Assembly: GCA_933228675.1 (NCBI GenBank)
Contig: OW121742.1
Location: 126,767,983-126,831,982 of the forward strand
Reading direction: 5' to 3'
DNA length: 64,000 nt
DNA from: Stomorhina lunata
Taxonomy: Eukaryota; Arthropoda; Insecta; Diptera; Rhiniidae
The notes under the pieces were generated by a model. The model searched no databases. It was not told the DNA's origin and worked only from the letters and a program-made list of their open reading frames with translations. A program made the position numbers and the translations under genes. Of the stretch, positions 35,881-47,192 are shown piece by piece. The first letter of the stretch is position 1; the number at the start of each line of letters is the position of its first letter.

Positions 35881-37900
35881 TATGTACTTTGTGTAAACCA
35901 TTTAATTAATTACTTACTTACGTATGTAGTTTCTGTGCTTCTATTTTAGTATAATTGGCTACTAAAAGTTATGTTATATTTTTATACAGCTAATTATCAA
36001 AAGTAAAGGAATGTTTCTGGATGATTGATTATATCTATTATGCAATTTGTAATATGTTTAAAAACTCTTAATTTGATTGGTTTCTAGTTAAGTTTGTTAT
36101 AGTTAAATTAATTAAGAAATGTTATACAAAACCAATGGTTTAATGGTTAGTTTATAACCCTAGAGTTTATAATATGTAAAGGAGTGAAGTTAAAATTTAA
36201 ACCAAGTAAGTTTAAACTAAGTTAAGTCAGAACCAGCGGCTTTAAGGGCATGAGGGCAAGATACTCCAAATATGCAAAAAATAAAGTTTGGCAAATAACA
36301 GGTCTCAAACATTCCTATTTCTTTCAGAGATTTTGTTTTGAAAATTGATTTTAGACACACTTCAGAAGCACTCTCTATCATTCTTACATGAAATTTGAAA
36401 TGTTTGGTTAGAACTTTTGATTTCTACTTATTCCTCTTTAAGATGAATTACCTAAACTTTTGGAAAGATTCTACAATTTTTGTTAAGCTGACGTAGCATG
36501 CAAGTATTTGGCATTGTGGTGCTCCTCTCCCACTCTTATCTGGTTGACTTGAAATTGTTTTTGATTTTCAGAAATGAATGATGAACAACCAACAAATTTT
36601 CATAGCTTGCAGACATTTTTTATTACAAAAACTATAAAAAACAAATATCGACAAAATGCATGCAAACAATTTTACGTGTTTCCACTAGACTTGAACACTT
36701 TAGCTGTAATAAATATACATACACACGTACACTTATATAAATATCCTGACAGTTATTTACACACAAAAATACGTACATCTGCAATAATGAAAAAGAGTTG
36801 TAAAGTGAATACATTCAAACACGTTCAGACAAAAAGAATAGAACAAATATAATAAACAATAGAAATTGCACACGCGAACAGTTAATTGAAACGAATTCAA
36901 CAATTCAAAATGAATTCCAATAAAACACGAATAGAAAAACAGCAACTGCTGCTGCTACTGCTTAAATATTTGCAGCAGCGGGCGCATAAATTAAGAGATG
37001 CAATACAATTTCCCATTGGGTAGCAACCATCACTATGGGCACCGGTACAAATCCATACAGATTCGTGGTAACCAACATCAATATAACCACGAAGTGAAAT
37101 AAATCATCAAGTGAACAATCACTTGAATACATCTTCTCCTCTTTAAGCAATTGATGGTTTTAAACCAGCGACCAAATATGTGACAGACGAAACGTGAACA
37201 TACAAATGTTTATCAATACACACGTACATATGTAAGTATTTTATTACTTTTAAGAATACATAACATGTATTTGCAGAAATATCGTGATAACTCAAAAATA
37301 AAATATTTCTAAGAGTTTCTTTTCTTTTTCTTTAAGAACTTTAATTGAAAAAAGTATTAAATTTTGTATAACTAAGCCAAATACTGCCAAATTTAGTTTA
37401 TGACAATTTTACAGAAAATTAACTTTTAGCAATCCTACAGACAGATAAACAATATCGATTATATTTATTTATTTTAAAAAATGTCTTCTCCTATAGAACT
37501 ATAACAGTCACCAACAATATATAGATACAAATAAAAATATTTCTTTTTTTTGTCTTAATTTGGAAAAAAGGAATATATAATACTTTTTTGTTTGATGCTA
37601 TTTGACTGTCAGTCATTCGGTCTGACAGTCCAATGTTTGACACACACACATCAATAAATTCATCAGTTGAATGTGTATGCCTGTCCTTTTATTCGAAAGT
37701 TTGAACGTAACCAATTATTTTTGCTACAAATATCAAAGGGAGACCTCTTTGTATTTGTTCTACTTTTAATGATGCTTTCTTATGGGGTCCCTTCCGAGGG
37801 TATTTAAATAATTTATTCGCTGATTAAATGCAGAAAAAGAAAGGGAAATTTCTAATTTTGAAAAATATAAATGTCAAACTTTACAAAGGAAAATGTTATA
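35881..37900. other. Low-copy AT-rich DNA, slightly more complex
   Basis: No convincing gene. Frames at 36574-36852 (+), 36632-36814 (-), 36757-36945 (-) and 36962-37150 (-) overlap each other on both strands and show no domain. A short CTG/CTA run (GCTGCTGCTACTGCTT) lies at 36948-36963. Confidence 0.4.
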
Positions 37901-38335
37901 ATAAAAAATAATAAAAATCTGTTATACTAACACTTTTTCTATATAAAAACTTTTATACTGACACTTTTTCTATATAAAACTGTTATACTAACACTTTTCT
38001 ATAGAAAAACTGTTATACGAACACTACTTCTATAGAAAAACTGTTATACTAAGACTTTTTCTATAGAAAAACTGTTATACTAACACTTTTCTATAGAAAA
38101 ACTATTATACGAATACTACTTCTATAGAAAAACTGTTATACTAACACCTCTCCTGTAGAAAAAACAGTTATACTAACACTTTTTCTGTAGAAAAACTGTT
38201 TTACTAACACCTCTCCTATAGAAAAAATGTTATTCTAACACTTTTTCTATAGAAAAACTGTTATACTTACACTTATCCTATAGAAAAACTTTTATACGAA
38301 ACTTACCCTTTTTTTATATTTTTTCTACACAAAAA
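37901..38335 (-). repeat. Satellite B array 3 (subtype ...TACTAACAC)
   Basis: About 13 units with the CTGTTATACTAACAC spacer. Several have ACACCTCTCCTATAG in place of the usual palindrome half. Confidence 0.93.
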
Positions 38336-38685
38336 CTTTATTTATTATCTTAATGCATGTGTGACAATTTATTGATTTCATTACCTCGTTTTTTCGATGT
38401 TTTTTCTTTTTTCGCCGAAAATAATTAAATCAACTTTATTTTTGTGGTGTGTTGATTAACTAAAATTAAATTCTTTATATTAAAAAAATTTAATTTATAT
38501 TCATAAATAGCATATTTGACACATAAAGATACAATTTGTTATATGGAAGCTTTTATCTTGCACAACCAATGATTGCAATTGATTGACAGCTGTATGTCAA
38601 AATTTTTATGGCCACAATTATTCAGAAAAAAATTGGATGGGAGCTGTTTGTGGGTGTTTGGTTTAGGCGTATGTGACTATAAGAC
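38336..38685. other. Low-copy spacer between satellite B arrays
   Basis: About 350 bp without a recognised feature. It separates two satellite B subtypes in the same orientation. Confidence 0.4.
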
Positions 38686-39720
38686 ACACACTTTTTCTAT
38701 AGAAAAACTGAGTACAAACACTTTTTCTATTGAAAAACTGTTATACAGACAATTTTTGTATAGAAAAACTGTTATACAGATTATTTTTCTATAGAAAAGC
38801 TGTTATATAGACACTTTTTCCATAGAAAAACTTTTATACATACAATTTTTGTATAGAAAAACTGTTATACTAAAATTATTTTATAGAAAGTCTTTTATAT
38901 AGAAACTTTTTCTATAGAAAAGCTGTTATACAGACACTTCCTCAATAGAAAAACTCTTATAAAGATACTTTTTCTCTAGAAAGACTGTTATACAGAAATT
39001 TTGTCTATAGAAAAACTGCTATACAGTCACTTTTTCTATAGAAAAACTGTTATGCAGACACTTTTTATACAGAAAAACTATTATTCACACACTTGTTCTA
39101 TAGAAAAACTGTTATACAGACACTTTTTCTATGGAAAAAACTGTTATACAGACACTTTTTCTATAGAAAAACTGTTATACAGACACCTTTTGTATGGAAA
39201 AACTGTTATACAGACACTTTTTCTATAAAAAGACTGTTATACAGATACTTTTTCTATGGAAAAAACGGTTATACATATACTTTTCCTATAGAAAAACGGT
39301 TATACATATACTTTTCCTATAGAAAAACTTTTATACAGATACTTTTTCTATAGAAGAACTGTTATACAGACACTTTTTCTATAGAAAAACTGTTATGCAG
39401 ACACTTTATTTTTATAGAAAAACTATTATACAGAAACTTTTTCTACAGAAAAACTGTTATACATGCATTTTTTTATAGAATATCTATTATACAGACAATT
39501 TTTCTTTAGAAAAACTGTTTATACAGACAAATTGTTGTACAGACTTTTTCTGTATAAAAAATGTTATACAGACACCTTTTCTATATAAAAATTGTTATAC
39601 AGAACATTTTTGTAAAGAAAAACTGTTATACAGACACTTTTTCTATAGAAAAATTGTTATACAGAAACTTTTTCTATAGAAAAACTGTTATACAGACACT
39701 TTTTCTGTACAAAAACTGGC
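38686..39720 (-). repeat. Satellite B array 4 (subtype ...TACAGACAC)
   Basis: About 33 units of CTGTTATACAGACAC plus TTTTTCTATAGAAAAA. The spacer differs from arrays 1-3 by a consistent change of CTAACAC to CAGACAC. This subtype is confined to this array, implying local homogenisation. Short frames on the plus strand are repeat artefacts. Confidence 0.95.
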
Positions 39721-41882
39721 ATATTAACTATGTATATAGTTTCTGTTTTTATTTTAAAATTTCTTGTAGATTAATTTTCTTTTTAACACCAATTTCTGAC
39801 ACATTACCATTGTCTGCCTGACACAAGACTTTGCTATTAAAATACAAAAGTAAAAATCAATCTGTTTGTGTCATAAAAATGTAATTTTCATAATGAGTTT
39901 TTCGCCATTTATTAATTTTTTATGACATTTGCTTAAAAGTGCAAACAGACAATTCATATCTTTTTACCCCCGAGTAATAGCAGTTTTAACCCAAATTGTT
40001 TGAAAGTTGTAAAGCAGCAAAAGCATGTTAATTGGTTAAATACTCATGATGACTTTTGTGCGCTTAAGTTGCCGCCAGTAATTACGAGTAAAAATGTTCA
40101 TATGCTAAAAACAAGAAAAAAAAAAAAATAAATTAATAAAAAAATATAAAATGCTTGTGTCTGTTGCCAACCACATGCATGAATTTCCTGCGTATTTTTG
40201 TCGACAGTTTTTTTTTTAAGGAAGTAAAAGTTTCGAAGAAGAGATTTTTTCTTGACTTTAACATTAATTCCCAGAGATGTTTTTATGAAGCTAATTAAAT
40301 TTTACTTTCTTTTTTATTAAAATGGTCTTTAAGCAGGGCGAGGAAATGGAAAAAATGTTTTAACTCTAAAAGAAATTTCCATTTATTAATGCAACTGTTA
40401 AAAAGCTTTCTTTCTGTTATAGATAACATTTTGCTGTTAAAGCTTTAACATTATTGGAAAGATTTTCATTATGTTGAAATGCGTTAGTGAGCATGAGTGT
40501 GTGACTGCATGTGAGTATGTGTTTAATTGTGTGTGTGCAATTTTTCACAACAAATACTTCTCCACAAAAGCAACATGTATTTTTTCGTATTGTATTGAAG
40601 AAAAGTGTTTGTTTGTAAGTGGAAAATGAAAATGAATGGAAAAGTTCATGCAACTTGCAAATGCAAAAAAGTAAGAAGCCAGACAGCCACTCAGCGCATT
40701 GAACACAACAAAACGCAATTTCGCCGGCAAAACATAAAATAGTTGACAAAAAACCAATGAAACGTGCACAGCGATTTTTAAAGGAAATAATTTAATATTA
40801 TAATAAAAAAGGAGGAAAAATTAAATGAAATTAAAACTAAAAATATAAAAATTAAAATCTAAAATAAAAAAAATATGTTTCAAAAAAATTAAAATAAATA
40901 AAAGACGTGTCAAAAATAAAATAGTCAATAAAAATTATCTTTAAAATAATCTCAAATTAATTCCCTTATCCAAACTCGCAGGTAATCTTTTGTTGTGTTT
41001 TTTAAAAATTAAATTATCATTAAACTATTAAACTCTAAAATCATTTATATAAGTTTAAGTGTGTGTATGTCTTGAGTTTAAAACAGTTTTTCCTGTGTTT
41101 ATTTTTCAAATATTTTCTATTTATTTTTCCTTATCTCAATTTTCTGTGACACCATTTAAAAGCAACACCAAGTTCTAGCATTAAAGGACAGAAATAAAAC
41201 TAGAAAAAAAAAAAATAGAAAAATGAAAATATATTTTTCCTTTAACTAACACATCACGTTCTGGCAAAACAATGTCATATGTTGCATGAAATTGAACAAT
41301 AGCAAAAATCTGAAATAAAAAAATATAAATGATTTCAGTCTCTTTTTACTATTAAACTTAAAGTGAACTGAATGACAAAAAAAAAAAAAAATGAAAAATA
41401 ATATTAAACAAGAAGAAATAGTTTTGTAACATAGTGCTCCATTAATTTCAAAATGAAATATCTTTGTCTTAAATAAAAACGACTTAAAATGTTGTTTTCC
41501 TAAGGATTATCAATTTAAAAAGATTTGCAATTTGAAACAAGAAAATGTTCAAAAATGTAGGGTAAGTTGTAATGTTTAAAGGCAACTGATGATGCCAAAT
41601 ATTCCCTTACGCTTTTAGCATAATTTTCTTAAATCTTATACATTATTAAAAAATTCCATAAAACAAATGTTTTGGAACATATTCTCATCTATTTCACATA
41701 TCGATCGCAATGTAAAATATTTCAGAAGCATTTGTGTAGCATACTTTTAGGATACTTGATATAAATAATCAGATATGTCACAAATTCCGTTCGGAATTGA
41801 AATCATTCCGTAGTTGAATTCCGATCGAAATGGTTTTTGGTTCTAAAGATTACGAATTAAGTGCTGTGATGTGGCTGAATAT
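39721..41882. other. Low-copy AT-rich DNA
   Basis: No gene is called. The 110-codon minus-strand frame at 40417-40749 is Cys-rich but matches no family I recognise, has no upstream or splice context I can support, and overlaps another open frame. Homopolymer A runs lie at 40118-40128 and 41380-41393. Confidence 0.4.
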
Positions 41883-42187
41883 ATCTGTGGCTTGGTTCTA
41901 AAAGGGCCAATGTCAATTTTCTGCTGTTTTGAGTCGATAATTGCATTAGATTCCCTTCTTTACCCCCTTTTATTTTGCTCCAAAAGCTAATCTCAGACTT
42001 AACTTAGAACAGATTTATAAGGGCTTTTCTGGGCAATGTTACTATTAATTTACATAGAAAATAAAAACTTTAAATCAAATTTTCTCAAAACTAATTTCTT
42101 TGAGGCCCTATGCTCCACTGGGAGTCAAGGATAACAGAAGAAGAAGAATTTCTTTGACATTGGCCCTTTTAGCACCAAGCCACAGAT
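41883..42187. mobile_element. Short TIR element (family M1), copy 1, with nested insertion
   Basis: Terminal inverted repeats of 34 bp (41883-41916 and 42154-42187) differ at one base. They start ATCTGTGGCTTGGT and continue CTAAAAGGGCCAATGTCAA. A second copy lies at 62001-62199. The element is non-coding, about 250 bp without the nested insertion, and typical of a MITE. The target-site duplication is unclear. The 68-codon frame across it is not real. Confidence 0.85.
42104..42146 (+). mobile_element. 43 bp 3'-end fragment of a retroposon, with target-site duplication
   Basis: The insert GGCCCTATGCTCCACTGGGA ... AGAAGAAGAAG is flanked by perfect 11 bp direct repeats AATTTCTTTGA at 42093-42103 and 42147-42157. 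The other M1 copy at 62 kb lacks the insert and has one related target sequence, a natural empty site. A (GAA)n-like tail with target duplication is the signature of target-primed reverse transcription, so this is an extremely 5'-truncated non-LTR element. Confidence 0.8.
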
Positions 42188-42436
42188 GTAACATAAAAGG
42201 TTCACTTTGTAACTTATTTGTCAAAATTATCCTAATATTAAAAGAATTTAATTTAAACTTAATGTTTTTACAAACAAATAGATATATTAAGATATCAAAT
42301 TTGTAGCCTGTTTCACGATTTCGAAAGAAAATCTACTCAAAAGAAAGTGAGTTACTTGAATTCGAATTAATTTTTGTTTCACTATTTCGTTTCTATTCGA
42401 AAGCAAAATATCAAGTGACTCATTTTGACATTTGCT

Positions 42437-42451
42437 TTCGTATTGCTGGTA
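42437..42451. repeat. Left target-site duplication of the SINE
   Basis: TTCGTATTGCTGGTA is repeated exactly at 47010-47024. A 15 bp duplication is of the size made by LINE-mobilised SINEs. Confidence 0.85.
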
Positions 42452-43739
42452 TATATATATATATAATTCCCCGACAACATTCCAATTGTAACAAGGGGTA
42501 CTTCTCTCAGACAATGAGTTGCATCCGATTCTATTTTTAGACTCATTGAAAGGGACCTGCGTTTTAACGCCGGCTCCGAACGGCAAATGCATTACACTCA
42601 GAAAAAAGACATGTACTAAATTTGAGGAAAAAAAATTTCTTAAAAATAGTAAAAAAAAATCCTTATTCAGAGTAAATTTTTACTCAAAACTAGGAAAAAT
42701 TGTTACGTGCTAGTAAAAAATACAACATTTAAATAAAAAATGTATAGTTCATATACTAAAAAATAGTTAACATTTTTCCATAGAAAAATTGCATGAATTT
42801 TGTAAAATATTATTTATTTTAAGGAAATTTTTGTTAAAAACTAGTAAATATGTCCTAAATTTTAGTTCATCACATCATAAAACTGGGTAATATTGACTTT
42901 AGTTCAAAAAATTTGATTGAGTAAATGATTTACTGAAAAATAGTTCATAAAATTGAACTTACTTAAAATCTGGAAGTGGTTGTCGTAAATTTAAGTTCAT
43001 TATTTTCCTAATTACTAGGAACATTTTCCTAATCATGAATTTCAAGTTTAAGACTTTCTGCATTTTAAGAAAAATATATTTAAAATTAGTTAAGATAAAT
43101 TACAACGCCCAATAGTATACAATCTTCTTATAATAAGTAAAATTGTAATAATTTGTTGAAAGTTATATACTTATATTTAGGATAATTTCCTAAAAATTAG
43201 TTCAGATAAATCAGAATAAATCATGTTTAAATTTATGAAGTAATTAGGATAATTTTTTTTATAATGAGTAAAATTGTTATAATTTCTTGAAATTTATATA
43301 CTTATATTTAAGAAAAATTTCCTAAAAATTAGTTCAAATTTTCCTAAAATTTAGTTCATATATTGAAAAAAGTAAATGTCAATAAATTATTTTCATTTAT
43401 AATTTATTTTCAATTTTAGTTCGTGATAGTTTTCTTACAAATTCCGCTTTTTTTTCGATATTAGTAGTATAAAAAAAATTGTGTTATGAAAAATTTGTGC
43501 CAAAAATTGTGTTTGTTGTTTCTATCTTTGTATAACATAAGTAAAGGAAATATTAGCGATTAAATAATGCCTCAAATAAAAGACCAAAAAATCAACAAGG
43601 AGATGAAAATTTCCTAAATATTAGTTAAAAATTTCCTAAAAATTAGTTTAAATTTTCCTAAAAATTAGTTTAAATTTTTCTAAAAATAAGTAAAAATTTT
43701 CCGAAAAATTAGTTAAATTTTTCCTAAAAATATAATAAA

Positions 43740-44220
43740 AATTAATGTTAATAAATTATGTTTTCTAATATTGTCTTCGTCTGCTTGTGCAAGTGCCCAC
43801 GACTTAGCACCATATAATAACACTTGTAATTTTAGTTCCTGTTGAGTGGATTTCATTCCAAAGCTAAGTAAGTATGATTCTTCATTTAATTTCATTATTT
43901 ACATTCGCTGCCGTACCTAGGTAGACAAATTCTTTAAAAACTCTGAAACTATAGTTGACGACGTTCACGTGTGCTCCAATTCTAATGGACTGCTTGCTAG
44001 AAGAGACCATCAATATTGTTTTTGATTACTAGGCCCATTTTCATCGAATAATTTTTAATACCGGAAAAGGTCACTTTACGCAAATGTGAGTAACATGTGC
44101 CAGTTGTATTAACTGCAGCATCACGAAGAAGTAAAGTAAGGTAAGTGTCCATTTGTTTTTCTTGGTGGATTTACCTGGTCTAAAGTCACATTGGGAGGCA
44201 CCAATTATTTCGTTAATATT
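43740..44220 (-). pseudogene. Decayed non-LTR retrotransposon reverse transcriptase fragment
   Basis: On the minus strand, NEIIGASQCDFRPGKST (about 44215-44165) resembles the conserved QCGFRPGRST block of LINE reverse transcriptases. It is followed, with frameshifts, by KMGLVI (about 44045), then RIGAHVN and FKEFVYLGT (about 43960-43915), then LLYGAKSWAL (about 43820-43790). The order is correct for a LINE RT, but the stretch that should hold the catalytic FADD/YADD box between FRPGKST and MGLVI is missing: only ~120 bp separates them instead of several hundred. It has stops and is non-functional. The exact clade is not assigned. Confidence 0.8.
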
Positions 44221-46180
44221 TTGTTTTTATTCTAATTGTTTCTATTTCATATTAGGAGTTTTTTCCAGGAGCGGGTTACTAGCCTGAGGTCCTTGTTAGC
44301 TCACTACTTTAAGGATGTTAAGGTAGCTAACCAGGTGATACTACTAGGAGGTCAATGTCCACAGTTGAGATGAGAGGTTGACCAAGAAAAATCTGGGCTT
44401 TCAAATTAAAACCGATCAAAAGCGTTGCTTGGCTTAAAACACCAACTATATCATCCTGAAATCTAGAATACTTCGACACAATTATGAACTTCAGCAGCCG
44501 TTTTCTTGAAATGAAAAGGTTATAGGACTTCTCCGCATACCAAGGCTCAAACCATGTAAGTGATGCATTATCTATGACTTTAGAACACTGTTTTCTCAGT
44601 TTTTATATTAGGGTGGGTCTTTTTCAATGTTCGACATTAGGTTGTTATATATTAAATATCATAATTTAATGTAAAATTAAAAAAAACCTTTAAATAACTC
44701 CAAAAGCAATCTTCTAAATGTAGTTATTGGATTTAGGTACAGTTTTTTTTATTATAATAAATTAATGGACAAATATTCAAGGTAAATACATTTTTAGATT
44801 GAGCTTTTGCGTAATACATTGATAAGTATCTAAAATTAAAAAAAATCGTATAGGTGTTTTAAACTAACAGTTAATTATAGTAGGGCTTACAGTAAGGGGC
44901 AAAACTTAACACATTATTTATTAATACAAAATCGAAAAAACTGTAGTTAAAATTCAAAAGTCATTGTTTGGTATAATTTTTTTCCTTTTGCAAACACTTT
45001 AATTAACTCATGTTCATTGACATTCGGATAGACGAATATAAACCGAATAGGGTCAGATTGTCGGCAATGAATATTATTTGATAAAAGTGTGAACGAATTT
45101 ATACCAACCAACTATTTTTGACATTTAATATAATTAAAGTTTAAACTTTATTTTCTTTAATTTTTTCGATTTAGTAATAATAAAAATAAATAATGTATTT
45201 TATTTACCCTAACTAACTGTATGCTCTAAATAAAAAATATAAAAAAATATATATTAAACACCTATACCATATTTTATATTTTTCGCAAAATGACCTTTGA
45301 TTAGTTAAATTGGGAAGTCTAAGGACCTCTAGTGTTCCGTAGCCAAAGATGCCGTGCGTCACAAAGAGCGTCCCTTCCATGTTATTTGATCAAAGTAAAT
45401 AACAATTTGACTATGAAAAGGCTTTAATATTTTTCAATGTATTATACTGCAGTAAATTCTGAAGTACGATTTTTTTATTTATTTACCTTATAAAATTTGT
45501 CTTTATTAATAAATACATTAATATAAATATTTATCTATTTTGCAATAACTTACATTATGAACCAAAATTCTTTTATATTGAAGTTTATATTGCATTTCCA
45601 AATAAATAAATTCTTAAACTTGTAAGAGGATCAGATATTTAATGGCAAAGAATGGGTAATGAAATACATTGAGTCATTGCCTGCAGTTATTTTAAATTGG
45701 AAGAAACTTTCACAAATACGAATGTGGAGAAATTTCAAAACTACTTCATCCATTTTTTATTTCTATGACTTTTAATTTATTGTATTTTTTTTTGTATAAG
45801 TTGTTATTGACTGAAATTTCGGTAAAACCAAAAATACTCCAATTTTTCCCTATAAGAACAAATTTTACAGTTTGGGGCGGATGCGGCACGCCTACCCCTA
45901 ATGCAATGTAAACAAAATTTTGTATAACATATTTTTTTGTAACGAAAACATTTCTTAGGGAAAATTAAGGTTAAATTTTTAAAAAATAAAGTACACTCCA
46001 ATTTTTATGTACATATATATAAGTAAATGTAAAAATTGTTATAAATATAAATATTATTTCTTATTTAAATATGTATTTGTATTTATGTTATTTAAAATAT
46101 TTTTGTAAAGTTATGAAAAGATATTAATAAAAATACTTTATACCATTTTTTTATACTTTTATTTTATAAAGGTGATTTTA
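44221..46180. other. Unassigned interior of the 4.2 kb TIR element
   Basis: AT-rich, with a more complex stretch at 44260-44560 and a GC-richer patch at 45878-45903 (GGGCGGATGCGGCACGCC). Some of this may be further LINE sequence, but I see no recognisable protein motif. No intact frame. Confidence 0.35.
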
Positions 46181-47009
46181 GTACTTTTTCTTGTATTATT
46201 TAGGAAATATATAATTCAGATAAGTATATAATTTACTGAAAACTAGAAATAAGTTTTATTAATGTAGGAAATATTTCATACTGGGAATGAATATTTTACT
46301 ATAAACAAGTATTAAACTTATTAGTTTTCTGACTGTTTTTCTCACTTTTAAGGAAAATATTTCCTAAAAATTATAAATTTTTTATAAGATCAAAATAAAT
46401 AATTTACTAAATTTTAGTAATCTCTTTCTACTATCGTAGAAAATTTGACCAAGTTTACTGCAGTTTTTACTTGTTTTAAGTAAAAATAAATTATCTTTTA
46501 ACTAAAATGAAGGAAAATTTTCCTTATTTATAGCATTGATAAATATTTATCTGAACTAAATTAAAGGAAATATTTACTTGTTTTTAAGAAGTTTCAGATA
46601 AAATATGAACTAAATAATAGTAATTTTTTTTTAATTTTTTAAGTTAAATTTTATTTGATTTTAGTTAAAATTTGCTTGATATAAGAAATTTTGTCAAAAA
46701 CTTAAGGAAATTTTTTTCTAGGAATTAAGGAATTTTTTTACTCAATTGCTGTAAAAAACGGCTTTGGCGCCATACGACAACCATTTTTTCCTCAAATTTA
46801 GTAAATTTTCCTAAATTTTAGTTCATTTTTTTTCTGAGTGTAGTTAGAGAAGTTTTTCATAGCCTAATACTCAATAACCAGTGGCTAGCTGAGTTATGAG
46901 GTGAACCGGCGCTTTTTGAAAATTAATTTTTTTCAAGTGGGTCTGACAGGGATTGAACTTGGGACCTCTGGTATGCTAGGCGGATGACTAACCTGCTACA
47001 CCACGGCGG

Positions 47010-47024
47010 TTCGTATTGCTGGTA
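47010..47024. repeat. Right target-site duplication of the SINE
   Basis: Exact match to 42437-42451. Confidence 0.85.
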
Positions 47025-47192
47025 ACTTGTTCGAAATAGTGAAACAGAAATTTGTATGAAAATACTTACGATTTCTTTCGACTTGTTTTTCGACTTATCT
47101 TTCGCATAAAATAAAGTTAGTGAAACGAAAAACAATTTTTTTTCGTATAGGATATGAAGAAAAGCATTCTTTCGAGATCGTGGAACAAGCCA

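Larger units (their letters stand above)
42595..46840. mobile_element. 4.2 kb TIR element inserted in the SINE, TA target duplication
   Basis: The left end CACTCAGAAAAAAG...ACTAAATTTGAGGAAAAA and the inverted right end (TTTTTTCTGAGTG at 46828-46840, with CCTCAAATTTAGT at 46790-46803) define TIRs. The flanks show TA at 42593-42594 and 46841-46842, consistent with Tc1/mariner-like insertion. Both ends carry long subterminal zones (to about 43740 and from about 46180) packed with variants of TTTCCTAAAAATTAGTT. No transposase frame is visible, so it is non-autonomous. A decayed LINE fragment lies inside. Confidence 0.8.
42452..47009 (-). mobile_element. tRNA-derived SINE, split by a 4.2 kb TIR element
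   Basis: Read on the minus strand from 47009: a tRNA-like head with an A box (TGGTGTAGCAGG, 47003-46992) and a B box (AGTTCAATCCC, about 46960-46950), then a body. After the interruption come GCATTTGCCGTTCGGAGCCG, a CAGGTCCCTTTCAATGAG block and a tail of (TA)n at 42452-42465. It is flanked by a 15 bp target duplication. Without the interruption it is ~310 bp. The GCATTTGCCGTTCGGAG...GGTCCC 3' region with a (TA)n tail resembles SINEs I know from true flies. The 124-codon minus frame at 46923-47297 merely reads through the tRNA head. Confidence 0.85.
42304..47192. mobile_element. MITE (family M2) split by a SINE insertion
   Basis: The outer ends GCCTGTTTCACGATTTCGAAAG (42306 on, read in two parts: GCCTGTTTCACGA, TTTCGAAAG) and the inverted TTTCGAGATCGTGGAACAAGCC near 47170-47191 are terminal inverted repeats of about 26 bp with a few mismatches. 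Joining 42306-42451 to 47025-47191 gives an element of ~313 bp with many internal TTTCGAA/TTCGAAA blocks and further internal symmetry. Everything between is later insertion. No clear target duplication for the MITE itself. Confidence 0.75.

Noticed and set aside
40417..40749. 110-codon Cys-rich minus-strand frame
   Set aside because: No recognisable motif, overlapping second frame on the same strand, no supporting context. Length is within chance for this much sequence.
41583..41610. Extra hammerhead motif (CTGATGATGCC on the plus strand)
   Set aside because: No stem II closure and no GAAA box nearby.
46943..47009. A functional tRNA gene on the minus strand
   Set aside because: A and B boxes are present, but it is followed by a SINE body with a (TA)n tail and a 15 bp target duplication, so it is the SINE head.
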